Source: Jimgerdemannia flammicorona (taxonomy: Eukaryota > Mucoromycota > Endogonomycetes > Endogonales > Endogonaceae). From it: a stretch of DNA of 10,969 nucleotides. A program made the translations under genes and the position numbers. The DNA is taken from NCBI GenBank assembly GCA_003990745.1, contig RBNI01006797.1:1-10969 (forward strand). The letters are read 5' to 3'. Position 1 is the stretch's first letter. Each line of letters begins with the position of its first letter. The notes under the pieces were generated by a model. That model ran no database searches. It saw only the letters and a program-made list of their open reading frames with translations, and was not told the DNA's origin. Shown piece by piece: positions 1 through 7,596 of this stretch.

Positions 1-1079
1 CCATTAACCTAGGCTAGCTATGTATTGTCCAGCAGCTCGACCATGCCAGGCGCAGCAGGGCCAATTGTGGCCCACACCTCATTCTGCGCACCATGCTCTC
101 CCTACCACCAGGGGAAACCCAACCATATACCAATGACCGAAAGTGCATGCCTGAGAACCCAACATATGTACAAGGCCATGCCCGAGCCGAATAGAATAGC
201 CCCTGCCACCCCAAAGAGAATGACAGGCAAAGAAAAAACCCTCATCAAAGCACAACACGGTGGGTAGGACCTGGTTCTCCCAGTTGAGGTGAGTAAAGGA
301 CTTATACGTGAGGTGGGAGGAGGCCCCCAATACCCCACTACTCAAGCCTGCGGGCCTCGATCACGTTGCCATGTCAGCTCCCGGTTCCAGTTGAGTGCAG
401 CCAAGATGCCTGAAATAGGTAGCCTCGGGCCCCCCGACCCCCCCTGACGACTGGGGCCTCACCCCGCTACCTGCCAAAAGAAGCTGAGAGTGTCACCTAC
501 CACCTAACCGCACCGCACCAATCAAAAGGCCCCACCGAAGCAGCACCTGCCCCAGCCCCGATGACCGCCCCCAGCCTGGCACCCTACTGGTTCACCGTAA
601 TCGCCCTTCCTCCTATCTGTGACGGCCATCTCCCCTCTCATCCCGACAACACCCGAAAAGCAGTCACCTACACCAGAACCGCGCTCGCCAGGAAGCTCGC
701 CAAAGCCAGAGGGCCCCACCACAGGCACCGAGGACCTGCAGGTAACCTACACTGAGCACTTGATGCCCAAGGTCGGTCGACTCCCTATGTAGCCCGAGAC
801 ACACCGAGACAACTCCTTGTTGGCGACGGCAAAAGGAAGAAGGTGCCACACCAAAACAGGTACACCCCAGACGCAGCTGAAGGCACCAGAATCCACGAAA
901 AAGTAGAGAAAGCACCGATCCGATACCAATAAAGGGGCAACTCATCACTATTGCCCTCCTCCCACCATGCCCCTGCAGGCACAGCAAACTAACCCGAGGT
1001 AGAGGGGGTAATAATAGGGGAAAGGGGACTCGGAAGGTCGCCTATCAAACCTTGTGACTGGTAAGGTAGTGGAGAAAGG
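1..1079. repeat. ~1 kb dispersed repeat, copy A (GC- and CpG-rich)
   Basis: This segment matches 9633-10640 in the same orientation over its whole length, so the two are direct repeats. It may extend left of the window, because similarity is already present at base 1. Shared landmarks include the opening CCATTAA, a conserved AG/GTGAGT (289-294), an AATAAA (928-933), a purine-rich stretch near 1000-1030, and a common end at GGAGAAAGG (1071-1079). Copy A has 67 bp (573-639) that copy B lacks. It is rich in C and still holds many CpG sites. Open frames occur on both strands but none is conserved between the copies without shifts or stops, so I call no gene. It could be an LTR, a non-autonomous element or a fragment of a longer repeat; the sequence does not decide. 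Confidence 0.8.
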
Positions 1080-1847
1080 AGCTGCTGTTAAAGCTCTAGT
1101 CTCTTGGACTTTCCTATATAAGTAGTGAAGTGGTTATTAATGATGACTAAGAACTAGATTTGGACTAAGAGGAAGAGCTAGATAAGTTTAAAGAGCTTGA
1201 CAACTCTGGTGAATAGAGGAGAAATATATATGTCTGATGGACTTTTTGAAGAGATTATACTACCTTAGGGCTTAATGGTTGAAGTGGACTTTTTAGATAT
1301 AGAGAGGTAAATAGATGCTATTAATATAAAGGTTCTGAGAGATGAGGTTTACTCCTAGAGAATTCTCTGGTAATTTACTATTTATAATTAGATGGAAGGA
1401 TAGTAGATACTTATAGTACCAGGGATTCTAGTGGAGATAGTAGAGAGGACTAATACTTAATTTTATCTTTAGTAGGTAACTTAAAGACAGGTCTTCTATT
1501 CTGTTAGTATTATAGCATTATTATTTCTGACATAAGTTAAAACTATGAATATATCTCTTATAGGTCCTCAGAGGCTAAATAGTATAAGAGCCACTTGTTG
1601 TACTACTGATAGTATCTTTATAGTAGTATATTATTTAAAATTATTAAAGAAGATAATAATTGATTCATCAGAAGTATATCTATAAATATATGTAGTCTTA
1701 TATTTATCTTTGTTTAGATATCTTGGTTCAATTTTAATATATATTCAGATACTAGCAGTTATTTATTATTTAGCTTAAAAGTGAGAAATTCATCTTAAAT
1801 TACTAGTTAATATGCTCTAAGTTATAATATAGTAGATATATATATAC
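1080..1847 (+). pseudogene. AT-rich degraded DNA, possible destroyed coding region (insertion target)
   Basis: No intact gene is present. The plus strand is poor in C and rich in A and G, especially at 1140-1440, which fits C-to-T loss on a formerly purine-rich coding strand. In the frame through an ATG at 1230, about 22 stops occur over 256 codons and all but one (TGA at 1782) are TAA or TAG, as expected if CAA and CAG codons were mutated. That frame runs into the retrotransposon insertion at 1847. Joined to base 8566 of the reconstructed empty site, it continues 33 more codons after one TGA before the next stop. A second frame (starting at 1142) has about 19 stops and some protein-like acidic stretches, so the frame is ambiguous. 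I recognise no domain. Plain AT-rich intergenic DNA is the alternative. Confidence 0.3.
1844..1847. repeat. Left target-site duplication (ATAC)
   Basis: ATAC directly precedes the 5' LTR and is repeated directly after the 3' LTR. A 4-bp duplication is within the 4-6 bp range made by Ty3/Gypsy integrases. It shows that both LTRs belong to one insertion event. Confidence 0.8.
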
Positions 1848-1959
1848 TGTGAGAGTCAATCCAAATTAGTAATATGAATCAGGGGAATTAGACATTTGAT
1901 CATGGTACCTGAATCCGATTCCCAGTATAGTATAGCCTTATAGTTAGCGAAGTCTTCAA

Positions 1960-2056
1960 TTTAGACAATGTCGAAATATTTCAACACTTGCAAAATCGAT
2001 AACCCGATATAGTATAGCATTTAGACAATGTCGAAAAGTTTCGATACTTGCTAAAT
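1960..2056. promoter_or_regulatory. Duplicated palindromic motif in 5' LTR U3
   Basis: Two ~37-bp copies start at 1960 and 2020, exactly 60 bp apart. Each reads TTTAGACAATGTCGAAA, then an AT core, then the mirrored arm and ACTTGC. The 18-bp core of copy 1 (1969-1986) is one base short of a perfect palindrome here, and the 3' LTR has the perfect version. Copy 2 (2029-2046) is an imperfect palindrome. Position upstream of the TATA-like box suggests a dimeric protein-binding site or enhancer; that role is inferred. Confidence 0.5.
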
Positions 2057-2107
2057 GACTCTTAACTTAGCCATGTAACTTGGTAGCCATCTCATAGTTA
2101 GCAAACT

Positions 2108-2117
2108 TATATAAATA
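2108..2117 (+). promoter_or_regulatory. TATA-like box of 5' LTR
   Basis: TATATAAATA lies about two thirds of the way into the LTR, at the expected U3/R border. The 3' LTR keeps TATAAATA at 8351-8358. Transcription would begin roughly 25-35 bp downstream, close to the AATAAA. Confidence 0.6.
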
Positions 2118-2135
2118 ACCCAGTATCTTAGAGTG

Positions 2136-2141
2136 AATAAA
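2136..2141 (+). terminator. AATAAA polyadenylation-type signal in 5' LTR
   Basis: AATAAA lies about 20 bp after the TATA-like box and is kept in the 3' LTR at 8377-8382, where it could direct 3'-end formation. Being so near the predicted transcription start, it probably falls at the start of R. Confidence 0.45.
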
Positions 2142-2312
2142 CCTCAGATTGAAATAGTTCAAGGCAAAGAGAAAGCAAAGGAACTAGTAAGCCTGCAGGC
2201 AGATACACTTCAAACTCACCCACCCCTGCATACCGAGGACTCCGCAGAGTCAAAGAAGATCAAGAATTCAAGATACAGAAATCTGACATACTTACAAGAT
2301 TAAGCGTCCACT

Positions 2313-2432
2313 ATGTTACAACTAGGTGCCCATTGGCTGGTGATTCAAGACGAATCCCTCACTTTCAAGCTGAATAATGAACAACTGCTACCACAAGAAC
2401 TCACACAATACAATCAGACAAAATGGACATGA
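2313..2432 (+). CDS. Possible short upstream ORF across the LTR/leader junction
   Basis: A 39-codon open frame starts at an ATG in the last 8 bases of the 5' LTR, with A at -3. It crosses the leader and ends at a TGA (2430-2432), overlapping the first 10 bases of gag in another frame. There is no stop in the leader portion, and the composition (Leu, Gln, Asn, Thr, Lys) is not low-complexity. If translated it could reduce gag initiation or position ribosomes by reinitiation. It may equally be chance; I recognise no family. Confidence 0.2.
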   Translation: MLQLGAHWLVIQDESLTFKLNNEQLLPQELTQYNQTKWT

Positions 2433-3661
2433 GACCACCTGTATTCCATGGATATACTTCAGATGAATCAATTATCACCTTCATAGATGATTTCGAGCAG
2501 TATGCTGCTGTTAGGACCTTAACTGCAGAACAGCAAGTAGTCCTCATGCCCTACAGCCTACGAGGACCTGTAAGAGCAGCATTCACAGCCGCAACCCATA
2601 CAGGAAATGATGCCGATGCTATACTGATAGCACAGAAGACCTGGCTCCAGAATACCTATTACACAGATGAGATCAAGCAAGCCCTGAAGGACCAGCTCAA
2701 TACAACATATCAAGGAATGAGCGAGGATCTAAACACATTTTTCACAAGAATCCGATATCAGATAATCCTTGCGGATTATGATGATGCCATCCGAGACCAA
2801 GTAGCTGAAGCAACCTTCATGAAAGGAGTTCACCCAGAGATAGCCTTGGCCATCCGCTCATCACCAGTAGTCCTGGATCTGGCACAAAAGGTCACCTATG
2901 CTCAGTGATATTGGATAGCCAGACATCCACAAGACCACACAATGGAAAGAGTGACTGGAGTTAGAATCGAAGCACCCAAGACAACCAGTGTGATCCCTAC
3001 CACTATGATCAATTGAAAGACACCACAACCAAGAGCTACAGAACAACAGAGAAACAGTGATCCTATGGAGGAACTTGCCAAGCAGTTTGCCGAAATGACC
3101 GCTCACCTAGGAGATGTGGTAAAGGAAATCAGAGGAAGAGATCGCTGCCCAATTCAGAAGTTTGCCACTACCTCAGACAAGAAGAAAGGTACCTGCTACA
3201 GCTGCAGAGAAGAAGGCCACTACTCATATGAATGTATGAGTGAAACCAAGTACAAGGCCCAGCCAAGCAATGCTACTACTAGAAATAAGGAGCAAGCCAA
3301 CATCATCACCTTTGAGGAGATCAGAGATTCAGACGAGGAATGAGAGGCCTATCCTGCTCAGACCACTAAGAAGGATGTTCGCAAGGAACCTTACAAGAGA
3401 CTGCCAGGAAGACCCAAGAAGAACTCAGTGGAAAAGCAGATAGAAACAACCACAGAAAGCCAAGCTGAAGAAATGGATCAAGACATAGAGCTCAAGCAAG
3501 CAGTCCAAGATATCATCCGAGGAACCACTCCAGCAAGTGAAGGAGAAAAGGAGAAGAAGCTTTGCAAGACTAAGACCTTCAAGTATGATATCTTCAAGGA
3601 TCTTAGCCAACAAAAAGTCAATACAACCTTCGGCCAGCTCCCACATTCAGGCAGCAAATGA
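2423..3661 (+). pseudogene. gag: gag pseudogene (capsid plus nucleocapsid)
   Basis: Gag is the structural polyprotein that would form the cytoplasmic virus-like particle and bind genomic RNA. The start at 2423 has A at -3 and G at +4, and an in-frame stop lies just upstream at 2375. About residues 1-160 resemble the retrotransposon Gag/capsid family: a proline-poor, helical, Gln- and Asp-rich region. A CCHC zinc knuckle follows at about residues 258-271 (3194-3235). After it comes an unusually long charged tail with a GRPKK motif near 3407-3421 and a segment at about 3581-3640 that looks like the region before protease in related fungal elements. In-frame TGA stops lie at 2906, 3014 and 3341; each is most simply a former CGA Arg codon. 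The frame ends at TGA 3659-3661, overlapping the first pol-frame ATG. Confidence 0.9.
3194..3235 (+). other. Gag CCHC zinc knuckle
   Basis: The 14 codons read C-Y-S-C-R-E-E-G-H-Y-S-Y-E-C, an exact CX2CX4HX4C spacing with the Gly before His typical of nucleocapsid zinc knuckles. It would bind the element's RNA. All four zinc ligands are intact. Confidence 0.95.
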
Positions 3662-3771
3662 GATTTGGACTTGCAGAAACCACCAAGGAGCAAGGTTGGA
3701 AGATAACAGAGGCCAACAATGTTCAAGAAGACTCTAGAGAAGAAAGTAAAGACAACTGCAAGACTTCTGCC

Positions 3772-4110
3772 TATGCAACCTGCCAAATCGAAGATAGAAT
3801 CTTTGAAGCCATCATAGACACAGGAGCAGGAGGATGTCTCCTTAGTAAGAAGGCAGTAGATCACTTAGGATGGGAGATTGAAGAAGCAACCAAGCTGGTA
3901 TTCGTCACAGCAGATGGCACAAGAGCCACCCCTCTGGGAAAGATCTGAGATGTTCCCATCAAGTTCGGAGGAGCAACCATCCTGGTTAATGTGATTGTAA
4001 CCAATGCAACCAACTGCGACATCCTCATCGGCAACCAGTGGCTTCACAAAGTCAGGGCAATAATTGATCTGAATGCACAGAAGATGCAGATTGTCTACCA
4101 AGGACAAAAG
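3772..4110 (+). other. Aspartic protease domain of pol
   Basis: A retropepsin-like fold is indicated by the active-site context IIDTGAGGCLLS, with catalytic Asp at 3817-3819, and by the later CDILIGNQWL, which matches the ILG-x-D/Q-W-L element of Ty3-type proteases. It would act as a homodimer to cleave Gag-Pol. One TGA (3946) interrupts the domain between these motifs and another (4114) lies just after it. Confidence 0.9.
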
Positions 4111-4140
4111 ATGTGAATCCCTATCAATGTTAACAAAGGA

Positions 4141-4473
4141 GTGCTCCCCGAGATGGAGGAAGAAGAAGGTGAGCAAGAGGAAGCCTACATGGTAACCACG
4201 CAGAAAAAGAAGAAAAAAGTCGGATGGATGAGTGAGGAGGAATGGTGCAAGAAGATTGCAGAAGGATATGTGCCACAAGGAGTCTGCCCCCACAGAATCA
4301 AGATGTACTGTATGGAGCATGCCAATGATTGCTACCAATGTACTAGTAGAATCAAGAAAATCTACTATGAAAGGAAACGGAAAGTTCTCAAAGAACAGGC
4401 CAGAAGAAAAAAGGAAGAGGAGGAAGATGACGAACCACCAGCCCTCCTAGAAGACAGTGATGATGAAGAAGAG
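4141..4473 (+). other. Charged linker with Cys/His cluster between protease and dUTPase
   Basis: This ~110-residue segment separates protease from dUTPase. It starts with a Glu-rich run and a run of five lysines (4204-4218), then a Cys/His cluster at 4285-4341 in the order C, H, C, H, C, C with spacings X1, X5, X2, X3 and X2. A Lys/Arg-rich helix-like stretch and a Glu/Asp-rich run follow. I do not recognise a named domain. The cluster could bind zinc; this is inferred from the ligand pattern only. The segment itself has no stops. Confidence 0.5.
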
Positions 4474-4890
4474 ATCAAGGTCAAGATTCAGAAAATCTAT
4501 CCTAATGCAGTTCTACCAGAATATAAGTCGAAAAATGCAGCCAGAATGGATATCGCCACAGTGGAGGAAACTGTACTGGAGCCCCAGACAACCACCCTAC
4601 TCACAACTGGACTGGAGATGACCATCCCAAAAGACCATGTTGGAATTCTCAAAACAAGAAGCAGCCTGGCAAAAAGCGAAATCACCATTGAAGGAGGAGT
4701 TATTGATTCAGACTATATTGGAGAAATATTGCTCATTGCAAGGAACCACAATCCTACAATCCCATTCCCAATCAAGAAGAAGGACCGATTGGCACAGATG
4801 CTGATCTTCCCAGTACTACAACCGAAGATCATAGAAGTCAAGAAGTTGCAGGAAATAAAGAGAGGAAGGAAGGGATTCAGATCCACAGGA
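4474..4890 (+). other. dUTPase domain embedded in pol
   Basis: All five motifs of the trimeric dUTPase family appear in order. Motif 1 is NAARMDIA (from 4534). Motif 2 is TRSSLA (from 4654). Motif 3 is GGVIDSDYIGEIL (from 4693), with the catalytic Asp at 4705 and the uracil-stacking Tyr at 4714. Motif 4 is DRLAQMLI (from 4783). Motif 5 is RGRKGFRSTG (4861-4890), keeping the Phe but with Arg in place of usual Gly positions. The length, about 139 residues, is normal. The enzyme hydrolyses dUTP to dUMP and pyrophosphate, limiting uracil in cDNA. The domain has no stop codon, unlike its neighbours. Confidence 0.95.
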
Positions 4891-5130
4891 AGAGGAGTAT
4901 TTGCTAGCACCAAAATCACCAAATTAGATTACAAGAAGGAGGAGACCACAACCAAGCACAGCTATACTATTGGGAATAAGTTTCCACTCAAGAAAGAACT
5001 CAAGAAGATACTCTATGAATTTGAGGATGTTCTTGCCACAGATTTCAAAGATATCAAAGGAAAGACCCCACATTACTATCATGATGTGGACACAGGAGAC
5101 ACTGAACCAATCTATCAGAAGGCAAGACCC

Positions 5131-5748
5131 ATTCTGCCAGCCTACCGCAAATGGCTCAGAGAAGAAATCAAGCAGATGGAAGAAGCTGGTATCATCAAAG
5201 AAGCCAGTAGTCCCTGGGCCTCACCAGTGGTACTAGTCCCAAAGAAAGGAAGCAAGCCAGGAGAATTCGCACCAAGACTCTGTACCAATTACAGAAAGCT
5301 CAACTTGGTTACCAAGAAGGATTGCCAACCACTGCCTCTCATCAGTGACATTCTTGTAACTCTGGGAGATGAGGCACAATACTACAGCACCTTGGACTTA
5401 TACTCAGGATTTTACCAAATCGGTCTCACAGAAGCAGCAAGTGAGAAATCAGCTTTCATCACACCAGACAGAACCTATGTCTACCTATGAATGCCATTTG
5501 GAATGTACAATGCACCAGTAAGCTTCCAGTGAATGATGAACAAAATCTTCTGCTATGATATGGGAAGATGGATGATGGTTTACGTGGATGATATAATCAT
5601 CTACAGCAAGACAGCTGAAGAACACCTGCAGCACATCCTGCAGATGATGGAAAGGTTGAGGAAGCATGGTCTTTACATCAAACCGAAGAAATGCAAGTTT
5701 GTGGAAATCAAGATCTCCAATCTCAGACATGTCATTAACTGAGATGGA
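5131..5748 (+). other. Reverse transcriptase domain of pol
   Basis: Ty3/Gypsy RT motifs are in order: a Y-R-K-W-L-R-E-E-I start, SPWASPVVLVPKK, CTNYRKLN, the STLDLYSGFYQI catalytic motif with Asp at 5395, MPFGMYNAPVSFQ, and the YVDD box at 5581-5592, which holds the other two metal-binding Asp. TGA stops at 5488 and 5530 flank the MPFG motif at positions that are usually Arg, and 5740 lies in a conserved HVI-x-x-DG context, also usually Arg. Confidence 0.97.
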
Positions 5749-6009
5749 ACATACATAGACCCCCTCAAAATACAGGCAGTAGCAGCATATCCAAGACCCA
5801 CTATAGTCACTGAAGCCCAAGCCTTCATGGGACTTGCCTCCTACTATCACAGATTTACTAGAGGATTTTCCAACATTGTAAGCCCAATTTATGAACTCAA
5901 TAAGAAGGATATCAAGTTCTAATGGACTGGCAGGCAACAAAAAGCATTTGATGAACTCAAGGTCAGGCTGACCCAGGCACCCATCCTTAGAAGACCTGAT
6001 TGGACTCAA

Positions 6010-6372
6010 GAATTTATCCTATAGACAGATGCAAGTGCACAAGGACTTGGAGCAGTCCTAGCTCAGAAGAAGGACAAAGCAGAGTATGTCATCACATATC
6101 TGAGCTGAGGAACCAGAGGAGCTGAAAAAGATTATGAATCCTATAAGTTGGAATACCTTGCGGTCATCTGGACTGTGGAAAAGTTCCACTACTACCTTGC
6201 TGAAAGACACTTCACTATCCAGACAGACCACTCAGCCCTCACCTGGCTACTGACCACCAGACAACCTAAAGGAATCTATGCCAGATGGATCATGAAGTTA
6301 CAAGCCTATGATGTAACAATCATACACTGCCCAGGAAGAACCAATGCCAATACAGATGCCCTCTCATGGATA
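6010..6372 (+). other. RNase H domain of pol
   Basis: The four acidic residues of retroelement RNase H are visible: Asp at 6028 (TDASAQGLGAVL), Glu at 6151 (LEYLAVIWTVEKF), Asp at 6226 (QTDHSALTWLL) and Asp at 6355 (NTDALS). A TAG at 6022, just before the first Asp, replaces a likely Gln, and TGA 6106 replaces a likely Arg. The Trp after DALS (6364-6366) is probably a C-to-T change from a CGG Arg codon. Confidence 0.93.
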
Positions 6373-6403
6373 CCCCAAAATATCTCCAACCAACAAATCA
6401 ATC

Positions 6404-6723
6404 ATGAATAAGGAACTCTACTACAGAATCATCACCTATCTGGGACAGCGAAAGATGCCCCAACATGTAGAATAATGGACACAAATAATTATCAGCAGGA
6501 TATGGAAACAATTCGAAACTGATGGAGAAACACTGAAGAAAGGAAAACTACTAGTCATACCCAGTTACAAGAAGGAGCAAGCAATGAAATCAATACATGA
6601 ACTTGGTCATCTAGGAGGAAAAAACACATACGACAGAGCAAGAAGAACAATGTGGTGGTCAGGAATGGAGAAAGTATCAGACAATTTGTCAAGACCTGTG
6701 ACAAATGCCAGAAACAAAAATAA
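6404..6723 (+). other. Integrase N-terminal HHCC zinc finger, split by frameshift
   Basis: From about 6404 the pol reading lies in another frame, which includes a tyrosine-rich segment, TAA 6473 and the two His ligands (6596 and 6608, in HELGHLGG). The two Cys ligands (6697 and 6706, in KTCDKCQKQK) are back in the main pol frame. The return is explained by loss of one base in the A/G run at 6671-6674. The earlier shift, near 6400, cannot be placed exactly. TAA 6721 follows directly and fits a former CAA. Confidence 0.85.
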
Positions 6724-6768
6724 GACCAACAAAATCAAGCCCCGGGGTCGGCACACATAGAACCGGTA

Positions 6769-7140
6769 CCATTCACCCACATTGCAATAGATGTAATTGG
6801 TCCTCTACCCTTGACCTTGACTGGCAATCAATACATCATTGTCATTGTGGACCTCTTCACAAAATGAATAGAGGCAGGACCCCTCAAGGAAGCCAATGCA
6901 CAGTCAATTGCTGATTTCTTTCACAAAGAAATCATCTGCCAATTTAAGACCCCAGTACAAGTCACCACAGATAGAGGAACAGAATTCGTGAACTAGTTCT
7001 TTGAGATCCTCTATAAGAAATACAGAATCCAGCATATTCGGACCACAGCATACCATCCCCAAGGAAACGGATAAGCAGAAAGGACCAACAAAACACTCAA
7101 GAATGTTATCACCAAGATCTGTAATAACTACGAAAATTGG
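6769..7140 (+). other. Integrase catalytic core (D,D35E)
   Basis: The catalytic triad is Asp 6790 (IAIDVIGPLP), Asp 6970 (TTDRGTEFVN) and Glu 7078 (AERTN), with 60 codons between the first two and 35 residues between the second Asp and Glu, the standard retroviral-type geometry. A HPQGNG motif precedes the Glu. Stops TGA 6865 (a Trp position), TAG 6994 and TAA 7072 (Gln positions) inactivate it. Confidence 0.95.
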
Positions 7141-7419
7141 GATCACTATCTGCCAATAGCATTATCTGCTTTTCGGGATGATCGATCACAAAGTATCCAC
7201 TTCACCCCCCGAGAAATGCTATTCAGAGAAGAAAGTTCTCAAGAAACCTTATCGTCCAATGGAGATGCTGTCTGGAAACGTGTGGATATGGAGATATGGA
7301 AACTATACCAAATCAGAAAGAAGGCTGAAGATTACATCATTAAGACACAGACACTTCAACAGAATAATGCAGAAAAGACCCACAAGCTCTTGGAGATTAT
7401 CAAGATAGGAGACAAAGTC

Positions 7420-7596
7420 CTAGTATATCGGAATATAGTGGAAGCTTCATGGTCATGAAAACTGGAGCCCAAGTGGGAAGGACCTTACCTGGTGCAAGAT
7501 ATAAAAGAAACTACCTTCTGGCTACAAAAAACTTCAGGCACAATCATCCCCACTACTATCCACTAAAACCGACTCAAGAAGTATCATGGCCAATAA
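7420..7596 (+). other. Integrase C-terminal GPY/F-like region and pol terminus
   Basis: The KLEPKWEGPYLV segment, followed by a short beta-rich stretch ending in NRLKKYH, is the GPY/F module that closes many Ty3/Gypsy integrases. TGA 7456 and TAA 7564 interrupt it. The frame ends at TAA 7594, 11 nt into the next ORF. No chromodomain follows, so chromodomain-guided targeting is not supported. Confidence 0.85.

Larger units (their letters stand above)
1848..2320 (+). repeat. 5' LTR
   Basis: It begins TGTGA and ends TTACA, the usual TG...CA ends, and aligns without gaps to 8089-8561. U3 holds a duplicated palindromic motif (1960-2056). A TATA-like box lies at 2108-2117 and an AATAAA at 2136-2141. 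Several differences from the 3' LTR are CpG versus TpG or CpA, for example in the first palindrome, where this copy has lost one CpG. Confidence 0.95.
3658..7596 (+). pseudogene. pol: pol pseudogene (PR, dUTPase, RT, RNase H, IN)
   Basis: Pol supplies the enzymes for particle maturation, cDNA synthesis and integration. The frame is -1 relative to gag and opens after a TAG at 3604; the first ATG (3658) overlaps the gag stop as ATGA. Domain order: protease (DTG at 3817), Cys/His linker, dUTPase, reverse transcriptase (YVDD at 5581-5592), RNase H, integrase HHCC zinc finger and D,D35E core, GPY/F-like end. In-frame stops: TGA at 3946, 4114, 5488, 5530, 5740, 6106, 6865 and 7456; TAA at 5920, 6721, 7072 and 7564; TAG at 6022 and 6994. 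Most fit C-to-T at Arg or Gln codons; 6865 replaces a conserved Trp. Around 6400 the reading moves to another frame, which holds TAA 6473, and it returns near 6674. The frame ends at TAA 7594-7596. No chromodomain is present. Confidence 0.95.

Noticed and set aside
289..294. AG/GTGAGT as an intron donor in copy A (also at 9916-9921)
   Set aside because: Conserved between copies, but no paired acceptor or coding exon could be supported.
25..345. Overlapping open frames on both strands of copy A, including a minus-strand frame with a hydrophobic, membrane-like stretch
   Set aside because: The matching part of copy B has shifts and stops; similarity can be followed only by changing frame, and no family is recognisable. 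Probably a by-product of GC-rich repeat sequence.
664..987. Minus-strand ORF of 107 codons in copy A
   Set aside because: Not conserved as one frame in copy B, no recognisable domain, and the copies diverge in the manner of non-coding DNA (CpG loss without codon-position preference that I can see).
1960..2056. Palindrome-bearing repeats as a CRISPR-like array
   Set aside because: Only two copies, inside an LTR and repeated identically in the other LTR, in a eukaryotic retroelement context.
3425..5236. Minus-strand and off-frame ORFs overlapping gag and pol
   Set aside because: They are shadows of the real frames, which carry all recognisable motifs.
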